Positions 39,420-48,683 of a stretch of 63,758 nucleotides of DNA are shown here, piece by piece. The first letter of the stretch is position 1, and every line of letters begins with the position of its first letter. The position numbers and the translations under genes were made by a program. Below the pieces are notes generated by a model. The model was not told the DNA's origin. It saw only the letters and a program-made list of their open reading frames with translations, and did not search any database. Source of the DNA: JAWXBK01 sp040878185 (GTDB lineage Bacteria > Pseudomonadota > Alphaproteobacteria > Dongiales > Dongiaceae); contig JBBDMS010000054.1 in the NCBI GenBank assembly GCA_040878185.1, positions 1 to 63,758 on the forward strand. The letters run 5' to 3'.

Positions 39420-40370
39420 ATGCGGCGAATTCTGCCCAGCCTGACAGCCCTGCGCGCCTTCGAGGCGGCGGCACGGAACGGCAGCTTCAAGGCCGCCGCC
39501 GGCGAGCTGCATGTGACCGAGGCCGCTGTGAGTCGTCAGATCCGGCTCCTCGAAGCCGATCTGGGCGTGCGGTTGTTCGACCGGCTCAACCGCCGTGTGG
39601 AGCTGACGCAAATTGGGGCGGCGTATTTCGCATCGATCCGCGAGGCCTTCGACATCGTCGACGGGTCTACCCGTCGGGTGTCGCGCCGGAAATCGCGGCG
39701 CACACTCGTGCTTGCGGTCGATCCCGGGCTCGCGGTTCGCTGGCTCATCCCGCGCATGCGCGCGTTTCGTACGGCATGCCCGGATATCGAGGTCGAGATC
39801 CATCCGTCCCTGGCGCTGACCGCCTTGCCGCATCCGGAAATCAACGCGGCCATTTTCTACGGACGAGCGACCGATGCGACGCTGCGCCAGGACTTCATGA
39901 TGGATGTTACGGCGTTTCCGGTCTGCCACCCGGCTATGGTGAAAGGGCCAAAGGCGCTGCGACGGCCGGTGGAACTCGCAGACCATGTTCTGCTTCATGA
40001 AACGTCGACCGAATGGTGGGAGTGGTGGCTCACGGCAGCGGGGTGCGCCAGCGTGGACGGCAAGTCCGGCACGATTTACCACGATACGAATTTCGCCCTC
40101 GATGCCGCGGTGCTCGGCGAGGGCGTTGCCGTGGGCGACGATTGCATCGCTTATGTCGATCTGAAGGCTGGGCGGCTCGCGCGGCCGTTCGCGCTCGCGC
40201 TGACCTCGGGGTCTTACTATCTGATCTATCCGGCCGATGCGGGGACGGAAAAGCAGCTCGCGCCCTTTCGTGAATGGCTGCTGACGGAATCCCGATCGCA
40301 TATGGCCGAGATCGCAGCGTATCGGAGCCGGTTCGAAACCGCCCGTCGACTTGAATCGGTCGCGCCGTAA
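39420..40370 (+). CDS. LysR-type regulator, GcvA-like
   Basis: 316 residues. Starts MRRILPSLTALRAFEAAARNGS and continues FKAAAGELHVTEAAVSRQI, the GcvA/AmpR subgroup winged helix; effector domain from ~90 with VDPGLAVRWLIPRMRAF and IFYGRATD. Divergent from the dioxygenase-PhyH-binding protein-DmdA cluster and preceded by a double GGTTAACC palindrome; probable regulator of that cluster. GcvA-type regulators often sense glycine or one-carbon status, which would fit a folate-dependent demethylase, but this is inference. Confidence 0.9.
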   Translation: MRRILPSLTALRAFEAAARNGSFKAAAGELHVTEAAVSRQIRLLEADLGVRLFDRLNRRVELTQIGAAYFASIREAFDIVDGSTRRVSRRKSRRTLVLAVDPGLAVRWLIPRMRAFRTACPDIEVEIHPSLALTALPHPEINAAIFYGRATDATLRQDFMMDVTAFPVCHPAMVKGPKALRRPVELADHVLLHETSTEWWEWWLTAAGCASVDGKSGTIYHDTNFALDAAVLGEGVAVGDDCIAYVDLKAGRLARPFALALTSGSYYLIYPADAGTEKQLAPFREWLLTESRSHMAEIAAYRSRFETARRLESVAP

Positions 40371-40468
40371 CGGCATCGTGCGTTCCCGGCCCGGCGGGCT
40401 TTGTCGGTTTTTAGGCCCTTGAACGGGGTAACCCGACTCGGGCGGATCGCTATTGAGGGCGGGTCCTG

Positions 40469-41554
40469 ATGAGGCTGACCGAACGGTTCGAACTGATCGC
40501 CGGCGTCGCGCTGCTGACGCTGCTCGCGGTCGGCTGCCTTGTCGTGCTGCTTCCGTTCCTGACGGCGATTCTCTGGGCGCTGATCCTCTGCTTCTCGACC
40601 TGGCCGATCTACACGCGCGTCCTCGCCTGGCTCAAGGGCCGCAGCACGCTGGCCGCGACACTGATGACGATGCTGGTCGCGCTGGTGCTGGTCGTGCCGC
40701 TCGCCTTCCTCGGCGCCACACTGGCAGATCACGTCACCGGCGTCGTCCAGGTGGTGCGCCTGCTGCTCGACGAAGGTCTGCCGGACCCACCGACCTGGCT
40801 GATCGACGTGCCGCTGTTCGGCGGGGACCTCCACGCCTATTGGGACGATCTGGCGCGGAACGAAGGTGCCTTCCGTCTCGCGGTCGAACCTTACCTGTCG
40901 CAGGCGCGCAACTGGATGCTGACCAGCGGCGCCAGCATCGGACAGGGCGCGATCGAACTCACGCTCAGCGTTCTCATCTGTTTCTTTTTCTATCGCGATG
41001 GCCGCGACGTCGCGGCCCAGCTTCACTCCGGCGTGCGGCGCGTCGCCGGCGATCGCGCACAGCATCTGCTCGATGTCGCGGGCGCGACGATCAAGGGCGT
41101 CGTCTACGGCGTGATGGGCACCGCCTTCGCGCAGGGCCTGCTCGCGGGCATCGGCTTCTGGATCGCGGGCGTTCCCGGCGCCCTGCTGCTCGGCTTCGTC
41201 ACGTTCGTGCTGTCGCTGGTCCCGATGGGACCGCCGCTGGTCTGGGCGCCGGCCGCCTTGTGGCTGCTCTATTCCGGTTCGAGCGGCTGGGCGATTTTCA
41301 TGGCGCTCTGGGGCTTCTTCGTCGTCAGCAGCATCGACAACATCATCAGGCCCTGGATCATCAGCCGCGAAAATCGGCTGCCGATTCTGCTGGTGTTTCT
41401 CGGCGTGATCGGCGGCCTGGTCTCGTTTGGCTTCATCGGCATCTTTCTCGGGCCGACGTTGCTCGCGGTCGGTTTCACCCTGTTCCAGCAATGGAACTCG
41501 TCGCGCATACGCCCGGTGGGTCTCGCCGACGACGAGACGGCCGACGAATCCTGA
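40469..41554 (+). CDS. AI-2E family (PerM-like) membrane transporter
   Basis: 361 residues with about seven to eight transmembrane segments: two N-terminal (GVALLTLLAVGCLVVLLPFL), one near 70, then a cluster from ~165 to the end including GLLAGIGFWIAGVPGALLLG and IDNIIRPWIISRE, the DNxxRP motif typical of the family. Members export small molecules or act as cation antiporters; the AI-2 function holds for only some. It lies 27 bp upstream of glcD on the same strand and may be in that operon. Confidence 0.9.
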   Translation: MRLTERFELIAGVALLTLLAVGCLVVLLPFLTAILWALILCFSTWPIYTRVLAWLKGRSTLAATLMTMLVALVLVVPLAFLGATLADHVTGVVQVVRLLLDEGLPDPPTWLIDVPLFGGDLHAYWDDLARNEGAFRLAVEPYLSQARNWMLTSGASIGQGAIELTLSVLICFFFYRDGRDVAAQLHSGVRRVAGDRAQHLLDVAGATIKGVVYGVMGTAFAQGLLAGIGFWIAGVPGALLLGFVTFVLSLVPMGPPLVWAPAALWLLYSGSSGWAIFMALWGFFVVSSIDNIIRPWIISRENRLPILLVFLGVIGGLVSFGFIGIFLGPTLLAVGFTLFQQWNSSRIRPVGLADDETADES

Positions 41555-41581
41555 GATCGACGGCCGGACAGGAGACCGCTC

Positions 41582-43069
41582 GTGAAAATGCCTCTGCCGG
41601 ACCGTGCGACCATCGCCCGCCGCGCCACGATCGCAGCCGATCTCGCCCGTATTCTGCCTGGTGAGGCGGTGATCCACGAAGCGCGCGAACGGCGGGTGTA
41701 CGAGAGCGACGGGCTCACCGCCTATCGCACCATGCCGCTGCTGGTCGCGCTGCCGCGTAACGTCGACGAGGTTGCCGCCGTGCTGCGTTACTGCCACGCG
41801 CAGCGTATCAAGGTGGTGCCGCGCGGCGCGGGCACGTCGCTTTCGGGCGGCGCGCTGCCGCTCGAGGACGGCGTTCTGCTCGGCATGGCGCGGTTCAACC
41901 GCATTCTCGATGTCGATCTCGAAAATCGCTGCGCGACGGTACAGCCCGGCGTGACCAATCTTTCGATTTCGGATGCGGTGCAGCCGCTCGGCTTTCATTA
42001 CGCGCCCGACCCGTCGAGCCAGATCGCCTGCACCATCGGCGGCAACGTCGCGGAAAATTCCGGCGGCGTGCATTGCCTCAAATACGGCCTGACCGTGAAC
42101 AACGTGCTCGGCGTCGAGTTCGTCACGATCGACGGGCGCATCCTTCGCTTCGGCGGCAAGCATTACGATGCCGGCGGTTACGATCTGCTCGGCCTCATCA
42201 ACGGCTCCGAAGGCCTGCTCGGCGTGGTGACCGAGGTCACGGTGCGACTGACGCCGACGCCCGAAACGGCGCGCGCGCTCCTGCTCGGGTTTCCGACCAG
42301 CGAACAGGCCGGCGCCTGTGTCGGCGCGATCATCGCATCGGGCATCATTCCCGGCGGCATGGAGATGATGGACCGGCCGGCGATCCATGCGGCCGAGGAT
42401 TTCGTCCATGCCGGCTATCCGCTCGATGTCGAGGCTCTGCTGATCGTCGAACTCGACGGCACGGCGGCCGAGGTGGCCGAGCTGATCGGACGGGTCGAGG
42501 CAATCGCGCGCGCGAACAATGTGGTGCATTGTCGGATCAGCGCCGACGAGGCCGAGCGGCTCTCGTTCTGGGCGGGGCGGAAGGCCGCGTTTCCCGCGGT
42601 CGGCCGCATCTCGCCCGATTACTATTGCATGGACGGCACGATCCCGCGCGCGGCGCTGCCGCGTGTGCTGGCCGCGATGCGCACGATGTCGGAAAAATAC
42701 GGGTTGCGGGTCGCCAATGTGTTTCATGCCGGCGACGGCAATCTGCATCCGCTCATTCTCTACGACGCCAATGCGGCGGGCGAGCTCGAGCGCGCCGAGA
42801 ATTTCGGGGCCGACATATTGCGGCTCTGCGTCGAGGTCGGTGGCGTGCTGACCGGCGAGCATGGCGTCGGCGTCGAGAAACGCGATCTGATGGGCACGAT
42901 GTTCGACGAGATCGATCTCAATCAGCAGCAGCGCGTCAAATGCGCGTTCGATAGCGAGGGATTGCTCAATCCGGGTAAGATGTTTCCGGTGCTGCATCGC
43001 TGCGCCGAACTCGGCCGGCTGCACGTCCATCGCGGCAGGCTGCCGTTCCCCGACCTGCCGCGGTTCTGA
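41582..43069 (+). CDS. glcD: Glycolate oxidase FAD-linked subunit GlcD
   Basis: 495 residues from GTG at 41582 (AGGAGA upstream; ATG two codons later is possible). PCMH-type FAD domain with PRGAGTSLSGGALP, PDPSSQIACTIGGNVAENSGG (family signature; cut here by reading PDPSSQIAC and IGGNVAENSGG), and a C-terminal FAD-oxidase domain with HAGDGNLHP and GEHGVGVEKRDLM. It oxidises glycolate (or D-lactate-like 2-hydroxy acids) to glyoxylate at the membrane. Followed by glcE and glcF in the standard order, with a palindromic repeat element between glcD and glcE. Confidence 0.95.
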   Translation: MKMPLPDRATIARRATIAADLARILPGEAVIHEARERRVYESDGLTAYRTMPLLVALPRNVDEVAAVLRYCHAQRIKVVPRGAGTSLSGGALPLEDGVLLGMARFNRILDVDLENRCATVQPGVTNLSISDAVQPLGFHYAPDPSSQIACTIGGNVAENSGGVHCLKYGLTVNNVLGVEFVTIDGRILRFGGKHYDAGGYDLLGLINGSEGLLGVVTEVTVRLTPTPETARALLLGFPTSEQAGACVGAIIASGIIPGGMEMMDRPAIHAAEDFVHAGYPLDVEALLIVELDGTAAEVAELIGRVEAIARANNVVHCRISADEAERLSFWAGRKAAFPAVGRISPDYYCMDGTIPRAALPRVLAAMRTMSEKYGLRVANVFHAGDGNLHPLILYDANAAGELERAENFGADILRLCVEVGGVLTGEHGVGVEKRDLMGTMFDEIDLNQQQRVKCAFDSEGLLNPGKMFPVLHRCAELGRLHVHRGRLPFPDLPRF

Positions 43070-43099
43070 GACTGTGTTCGATACAGCCATCCTCTTCTT

Positions 43100-43210
43100 C
43101 GTCATGCCCGGGCTTGACCCGGGCATCCACCGGGCCGATGCACCGCATCAAGCAATCGAAACGGAGCCTGTCCGCTCCGTGGATCGCCGGGTCACGCCCG
43201 GCGATGACGA
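43100..43210. repeat. Composite palindromic repeat (two hairpins), copy 1
   Basis: Starts CGTCATGCCCGGGCTTGAC and ends near GCCCGGCGATGACGA. Two GC-rich hairpins flank a ~45-bp variable middle. A second copy in inverse orientation is at 53773-53883. The first hairpin encodes the VMPGLDPGIH peptide that produces spurious ORFs in many alphaproteobacteria. It sits between glcD and glcE without a gene of its own. Confidence 0.88.
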
Positions 43211-43258
43211 GCGAGAGAAAATTAGCTTTCAGGCAAGTCCGACCGGGATGCCGGCGCC

Positions 43259-44443
43259 ATGACCGACGTCGAACCCGGTAACGAATCACAAATCGTCGAA
43301 TTCCTGCGCTGGGCGCTCGGCGAAGAGGCGCCGGTCGAGCTGATCGGCAACGGCTCGAAGCGGCGCCTCGGTGCGCCGGTCCAGGCGGCGCATACGCTTT
43401 CGCTGCGCGGGATGACCGGCATCACGCTCTACGAGCCGGAAGAGCTGGTGCTGCGCGCGCTGGCGGGCACGCCGCTTCGCGACATCGAGACGGCACTTGC
43501 CGAACAGAACCAGATGCTTGCCTTCGAGCCGCCCGACTGGGGTCCCTTGCTCGGCGAAGCGCCGAAATCCGGCACGCTGGGCGGTGCCATTGGCTGCAAT
43601 CTCGCGGGCCCGAGGCGCGTGCGTTTCGGCGCGGCGCGCGATCATATTCTCGGCTTTCGCGCGGTCAACGGCCGCGGCGAGAGTTTCAAATCGGGCGGGC
43701 GCGTGATGAAGAACGTGACCGGCTACGATCTCCCGAAGCTGATGGCGGGATCGATGGGTACGCTCGCTGCGATGACCGAGATCACGTTGAAGGTACTGCC
43801 GCGCGCCGAGAAAATGCGAACCGCGCTGCTCTTCGGTCTCGATGCGGCGGCGGCCAACGCGGCGCTGGTGAAGGCGCTGCAACTGCCGTTCGAGGTGACA
43901 GGCGCCGCCTTCCTGCCGGCCGACATCGCAAAAGCGAGCGCGGTCGATCTGGTGCGTGGTGCCGGTGCGAGTGTGACCGCGATCCGGCTCGAAGGCGCAC
44001 CCGAATCTACGTCCGATCGCTGCACGCGTCTGCGCGCGCTGATGCGCGAGGCAACCGCGGCACCGGACGAAGAGCTGCACGGCACACGCTCGGCGGCTTT
44101 GTGGACCGGGATCGCCGACGTCGCGCCTTTGCTGCCCGATCCCGCCGCAACGATCCTGCGGCTTTCGGTGCCGCCAGCGTCGGGTGCGCAGGCGCTCCTG
44201 CGCGCGCAATCGCTATGCCGATGCAAAGCCTATCTCGACTGGGGCGGCGGTGCTGTCTGGCTCGCCGGCAACGATGCAGCGGCGCTCGCGGCGGCGGCGC
44301 AGGTAGCGGTCGCCGATACCGGTGGCATCGTGCAGCCGATCTGCAACGCGCCGGCGGGACTTTCTTCGCCCGACGAACTCGCGCGCGCGATCAAGGCCGC
44401 CTTCGATCCCAAGTTCATTCTCAATCCGGGACGGATGGGGTAG
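43259..44443 (+). CDS. glcE: Glycolate oxidase FAD-binding subunit GlcE
   Basis: 394 residues. FAD-binding part with VELIGNGSKRRLG, GTLGGAIGCNLAGPRRVRFG and FRAVNGRGESFKSGGRVMKNVTGYD, followed by a shorter C-terminal region ending FDPKFILNPGRMG, as in GlcE. It lacks the full catalytic C-terminal domain of GlcD, as expected. Partner of GlcD and GlcF in glycolate dehydrogenase. Ten bp separate its stop from the glcF ATG. Confidence 0.94.
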   Translation: MTDVEPGNESQIVEFLRWALGEEAPVELIGNGSKRRLGAPVQAAHTLSLRGMTGITLYEPEELVLRALAGTPLRDIETALAEQNQMLAFEPPDWGPLLGEAPKSGTLGGAIGCNLAGPRRVRFGAARDHILGFRAVNGRGESFKSGGRVMKNVTGYDLPKLMAGSMGTLAAMTEITLKVLPRAEKMRTALLFGLDAAAANAALVKALQLPFEVTGAAFLPADIAKASAVDLVRGAGASVTAIRLEGAPESTSDRCTRLRALMREATAAPDEELHGTRSAALWTGIADVAPLLPDPAATILRLSVPPASGAQALLRAQSLCRCKAYLDWGGGAVWLAGNDAAALAAAAQVAVADTGGIVQPICNAPAGLSSPDELARAIKAAFDPKFILNPGRMG

Positions 44444-44453
44444 GGCGCGGCAC

Positions 44454-45773
44454 ATGCAAACCTCGTTCACCCTCGCGCAGCTTGCCGATCCCGATATCGA
44501 GGCTGCGAACGGCATTCTCCGGAGCTGCGTGCATTGCGGCTTCTGCCTTGCGACCTGTCCGACCTATCTGCTGCTCGGCGACGAACTCGACAGCCCGCGC
44601 GGGCGCATCTATCTGATGAAGTCGATGCTCGAGGAGGATCGCGCGGCCGATGCGGAGACGGCGCTCCATATCGATCGCTGCCTTTCCTGTCTCGCCTGCA
44701 TGACGACCTGCCCCTCGGGCGTGCATTACATGCATCTGGTCGATATCGGCCGCGCGCATATCGAGAAGACCTATCGCCGGCCGCTGCCCGACCGCGCGCT
44801 GCGCGCCGTGCTGGCGCGTGTCATGCCCTATACCGGGCGCTTTCGCGTCGCGATGCTGGGTGCAGCCCTGATCCGGCCGCTGCGGTTTCTCGTCGGCGGA
44901 AGACTGCGTGCGATGCTTGATCTAGCACCGGGTCTGCCGGCCGCGCGCTCGGCCACGGAAGGCGCGCAGGTCTTCCCAGCGCAAGGCGCACGCCGCGCGC
45001 GCGTCGCGTTGCTCGAAGGCTGTGTGCAGCCGGCGCTCAAACCCGCGATCAACGAAGCGACGATCCGGCTCCTTACGCGACATGGTATCGAGGTTGTGCA
45101 GGCACGGGGCGCTGCCTGCTGCGGCTCGCTCGCGCATCATATGGGGCGGCAGGATGAAAGCCACGCGCAGGCGAAGGCGAATATCGACGCGTGGCTCGCC
45201 GAGGCCGATGGTGACGGACCGGGTGGAGGTGGGCTCGATGCGATCCTGGTCAACGCCTCGGGCTGCGGCACTACGCTCAAGGATTACGGATTCATGTTTC
45301 GCGCCGATCCCGAATGGGCGGCGAAGGCCGCTCGTGTCTCCGCGCTGGCGAAAGATGTGACCGAGTTTCTGGTCGGCCACGGCATCGGCGAGGCTTCCGG
45401 TACGCGCGAAAGCAAAAGCCTCGCGGTCGCCTATCATTCCGCCTGTTCGATGCAGCACGGACAGAAAATCCATCGCGAGCCGCGCGACCTGCTGCGCCAG
45501 GCCGGGTTCGAGGTTCGCGAGATTCACGACGGCCATCTCTGCTGCGGCTCGGCTGGCACCTACAACATCCTGCAATCCGGTCTGGCCGATGCGATGCGCG
45601 CGCGCAAGGCGTCGAACATCGCAAGGACCGGCGCCGACATTCTCGCGACCGGCAATATCGGCTGCATCGCGCAACTCGAACGCGCGGTCTCCATGCCGGT
45701 CGTGCACACGGTCGAACTGCTCGACTGGGCAACCGGCGGGCCGAAGCCGGCGACGCTCACCAGTTTGGGATAA
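44454..45773 (+). CDS. glcF: Glycolate oxidase iron-sulfur subunit GlcF
   Basis: 439 residues from ATG at 44454 (MQTSFTLAQLAD). Two 4Fe-4S motifs, CVHCGFCLATCP at ~25 and CLSCLACMTTCPSG at ~75, then two cysteine-rich CCG domains: GAACCGSLAHHMG with ASGCGTTLKDYG, and HLCCGSAGTYN with GNIGCIAQL. It passes electrons from GlcDE to the quinone pool. Ends 10 bp from the convergent IclR gene. Confidence 0.95.
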   Translation: MQTSFTLAQLADPDIEAANGILRSCVHCGFCLATCPTYLLLGDELDSPRGRIYLMKSMLEEDRAADAETALHIDRCLSCLACMTTCPSGVHYMHLVDIGRAHIEKTYRRPLPDRALRAVLARVMPYTGRFRVAMLGAALIRPLRFLVGGRLRAMLDLAPGLPAARSATEGAQVFPAQGARRARVALLEGCVQPALKPAINEATIRLLTRHGIEVVQARGAACCGSLAHHMGRQDESHAQAKANIDAWLAEADGDGPGGGGLDAILVNASGCGTTLKDYGFMFRADPEWAAKAARVSALAKDVTEFLVGHGIGEASGTRESKSLAVAYHSACSMQHGQKIHREPRDLLRQAGFEVREIHDGHLCCGSAGTYNILQSGLADAMRARKASNIARTGADILATGNIGCIAQLERAVSMPVVHTVELLDWATGGPKPATLTSLG

Positions 45774-45783
45774 AGCGGCCGGT

Positions 45784-46593
45784 TCAGTTCAGAGGCGCGG
45801 CGAGATCGCGGTCGGAGGTCGGGGATGACTGTCCCGGCTGATCGGTCCCGCGGCCGGCCTCCTGCCGGATCAGCCGAGCGACCTTCCGCATGTATTGAAT
45901 GGTCATCCGGCTCACCGGTCCCGAGACGCTGACCGCGCCAATGACGCTGCCGAGCCCGTCGAACATCGGCACGGCGACGCAATGCTCTCCCAGTTCCATC
46001 TCCTCGAGATCGAGCGCATAGCCGCGCTTGCGGATCTCGACGAGCTGTTTCTCCAGAGTCGGAACGTCGGTGATCGTATTGGACGTGAACGACACGAACG
46101 GCTCGGCTTCGTAGATCGCCTGGCGGACAGATTCGGGAAAGTAGGCGAGCATCGAACGGCCGCTCGCCGTGCTGTGATACTTGTACCGCCCCCCGGCGAA
46201 GCCCTTTGCACGGACCGAGAATCGTCCCTCGACACTGTCATAGATGAACACTTCGAAACTGTATGGGACCGCGAAGCTGACGGTTTCGCCGATCTCATGC
46301 ACGAGACGCAGCAGCAGCGGCTTCGCGACGGCGTCGATCGGAAACCGGTTTTGCATCTTGCGGCCGAGCTCGAGATTGCGAAGGCCCAGCCGGTATTTTT
46401 TGGATGCCGGATCGAAGGCCAGAAAGCCGAGCACGGTCAGAGAGCGCGCGAGATTGAAGCAGGTGGTTTTCTTCAGTCGCACGACATGGCTGATCTCGAC
46501 CAGCGTCAGTTCGCCGGCCGGCGACGCGGCAACAGCTTCGAGGATCGCATTCGCGCGACCGAGTGCCTGAATTTTCGGAGTGCCGTTCTGCAT
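45784..46593 (-). CDS. IclR family transcriptional regulator
   Basis: 269 residues from ATG at 46593 (a GTG at 46605 would add four). N-terminal winged helix: IQALGRANAILEAVA, LTLVEISHVVRLKKTTCFNLARSL. C-terminal ligand domain: GRSMLAYFPE, FTSNTITD, RGYALDLEEMELGEHCVAVPMFDG, GAVSVSGP, the classic IclR pattern. Convergent with glcF and divergent from the dipeptide-type binding protein gene; a perfect 17-bp palindrome lies in the divergent region. Likely target: the binding protein-AstE-like-AllA operon. Confidence 0.93.
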   Translation of the reverse strand: MQNGTPKIQALGRANAILEAVAASPAGELTLVEISHVVRLKKTTCFNLARSLTVLGFLAFDPASKKYRLGLRNLELGRKMQNRFPIDAVAKPLLLRLVHEIGETVSFAVPYSFEVFIYDSVEGRFSVRAKGFAGGRYKYHSTASGRSMLAYFPESVRQAIYEAEPFVSFTSNTITDVPTLEKQLVEIRKRGYALDLEEMELGEHCVAVPMFDGLGSVIGAVSVSGPVSRMTIQYMRKVARLIRQEAGRGTDQPGQSSPTSDRDLAAPLN

Positions 46594-46934
46594 GCTCCAA
46601 CTCACCGTTCGGTCGCACTCATCAGAGAGCTACGCTTATCGGTCGATGATACGAAGCATAGCAGCAATCGGTGATGGTAACGCACGCTTCGCTCACACAC
46701 CCGACACGGTGTCGACGCTTCGATCGTCGGTGCGTTTCGATCGATCCGCCGACGCAGGAACGAATTGACTCTGCCCAAAAGCAAGGTCAGTAATGAAGAA
46801 CACTAGCAGGTATTCGTTCTATAATATAGAACATGCATGCTGACCCATCGGGTTGACCGCTGAAGCAGACACGCATCGGCGCGCGCCACAGGGAACTCGC
46901 AAGGAACAGCAGACAAGCCATCGGGGGAGCGGCC
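46594..46934. other. 341-bp divergent intergenic region
   Basis: No coding signal. It holds the IclR gene leader, a stretch with less G+C than the surroundings and the palindrome at 46816-46832. Its right end carries GGGGGAG ahead of the binding-protein ATG. Confidence 0.7.
46816..46832. promoter_or_regulatory. Perfect palindrome GTTCTATAATATAGAAC, probable IclR operator
   Basis: Eight-base arms around a central A, ~100 bp upstream of the solute-binding protein start and divergent from the IclR gene. IclR-family operators are short AT-rich palindromes of this length. Confidence 0.65.
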
Positions 46935-48593
46935 ATGAAAGAGCAGCGCGAACACAGTTATCTCGGAGCCCTGGTCAACAAGCTCGAACAGGACCACATC
47001 ACCCGCCGCGAGTTCCTGCGAACCTCGACCTTGCTTGGCGTTTCCGCGACCGCGGCCTATGGGCTTGCCGGCGCGGTCTCGGGCGAGGCACCGATCGCCA
47101 GCGCGGCGGCCGACGACATTCCGACCGGCGGCACGATTCGAATCGGCATGCCGATCGATCCGGTGAGCGATCCCGCGACCTACGGCATCGGCGGCGGCGG
47201 CCCACCGCAATCGAACATCACGCGCAATGTCTGCGAGTACCTGACGCAGACCGGCACCGACAATCTGACGCGCCCGCATCTGCTCGAAGGCTGGGCCCCG
47301 AGCGAGGATCTGAAAACCTGGGATCTGCATCTGCGCCAGGACGTGAGCTGGCATAACGGCCGTCCTTTCGTGGCCGACGATGCGATATGGAACATCGCTC
47401 GCGCGCTCGATCCCGCCACCGGCTCGTCGGTCATCGGCCTGATGCAGGGCTACATGATGAACGACGAAGGCACCGCGCTCTGGGATGCCAACGCGATCGA
47501 GAAGATCGACGATCATACCGTGCGGCTGAACCTGCGAGCGCCGCAGCTCGCCGTTCCCGAGCATCTCTTCCATTATCCGCTCCATATCCTCGATCCGGAG
47601 GAGGGCGGTGCATTCGGCCCCGGCTCCAACGGCACCGGTGCGTTCGAACTGGTCGAGCATGCCGTGCGCGAGAAGGCCGTGCTGAAGGCGCGTAGCGACT
47701 ACTGGGGCAACGGGCCTTTTGTCGACACGCTGGAATTCATCGATCTGGGCGAGGAATCCTTTGCCCAGATGACGGCGCTCACGTCGAAGCAGGTGCACGG
47801 GATCTGGCAGATCGATGTCACGCAATTGACCGCGCTCGAGCAGATTCCGCATGTGCAACTCTATCAGGTGGCGACCGCACAAACGGCCGTCGCGCGCATG
47901 AAGTCGGTGGCGCCGTTCGACGATGCGCGGGTCCGCAAGGCGATGCGGCTCGCCATCGATACGCGGCAAATGCTCCAGGTCGGCTATGCCGGTCTCGGCG
48001 CGCCCGGCGAGCATCACCATGTTTCGCCGATCCATCCCGAATATGCCGAGCTGCCCTTCATGGAGCGCGATGTCGAGGCGGCCCGTCAGTTGCTGGCCGA
48101 AGCCGGCCATCCTGACGGTATCGACATCGAGATCAACTGCGCGAACGATCCGCAATGGGAGCAGATCACAGTGCAGGCGATGGCCCAGCAATGGGCGGAC
48201 GCGGGTATCCGCTGCAAGATCAATGTCATGCCGACATCGGCTTACTGGGACGTATGGGACCAGGTGCCGTTCGGGTTCACGTCGTGGACCCATCGCCCGC
48301 TCGGCGTGATGGTGCTCGCGCTCGCTTATCGTTCGAACGTGCCATGGAACGAATCGGGTTATTCGAATCCCGAGTTCGATCGCTTGCTGACCGAAGCCGA
48401 AGCGACGGTCGACGTCGAGGCGCGGCGTGCGGTCATGGTCCAGCTCGAAACGATCATGCAGGAAGAGGGGCCGATCGTGCAGCCGCTCTGGCGCGCGGCT
48501 TTGACGGCCTGGGACAAGCGGGTAAAGGGCTTCTCGCAGCACCCGACCAACTATATCTTTGGCAACGAGCTCGGCATCGCGCCCGGCGAGTAA
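46935..48593 (+). CDS. Tat-exported ABC solute-binding protein, dipeptide/oligopeptide family (SBP_bac_5)
   Basis: 552 residues. Twin-arginine signal TRREFLRTSTLLGVSATAAYGLAGA, cleaved probably after ASAAA near residue 59. Mature protein: GTIRIGMPIDPVSD, LLEGWAPSEDLKTWDLHLR, WHNGRPFVADDAIWNIARA and FDDARVRKAMRLAID, the standard family 5 pattern (DppA/OppA-like). Periplasmic capture of a peptide or peptide-like compound. Permease and ATPase genes are not in the window. It begins a plus-strand group with an AstE/AspA-like hydrolase and an AllA-like lyase. Confidence 0.92.
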   Translation: MKEQREHSYLGALVNKLEQDHITRREFLRTSTLLGVSATAAYGLAGAVSGEAPIASAAADDIPTGGTIRIGMPIDPVSDPATYGIGGGGPPQSNITRNVCEYLTQTGTDNLTRPHLLEGWAPSEDLKTWDLHLRQDVSWHNGRPFVADDAIWNIARALDPATGSSVIGLMQGYMMNDEGTALWDANAIEKIDDHTVRLNLRAPQLAVPEHLFHYPLHILDPEEGGAFGPGSNGTGAFELVEHAVREKAVLKARSDYWGNGPFVDTLEFIDLGEESFAQMTALTSKQVHGIWQIDVTQLTALEQIPHVQLYQVATAQTAVARMKSVAPFDDARVRKAMRLAIDTRQMLQVGYAGLGAPGEHHHVSPIHPEYAELPFMERDVEAARQLLAEAGHPDGIDIEINCANDPQWEQITVQAMAQQWADAGIRCKINVMPTSAYWDVWDQVPFGFTSWTHRPLGVMVLALAYRSNVPWNESGYSNPEFDRLLTEAEATVDVEARRAVMVQLETIMQEEGPIVQPLWRAALTAWDKRVKGFSQHPTNYIFGNELGIAPGE

Positions 48594-48683
48594 CGCTCGA
48601 GCCTTCTACCCTGCGTTTGCGATCGCCCCCCGGCGGGAAACCGCTGCGGGGCCACTGCATGGCGCGAAGCGAACGGAGGCGGA

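Noticed and set aside
43074..43262. Small ORF with VMPGLDPGIH peptide between glcD and glcE, and similar ORFs near 53832
   Set aside because: The peptide is the translation of a palindromic repeat found in many alphaproteobacteria, on both strands and in several frames; there is no Shine-Dalgarno and no conserved protein.
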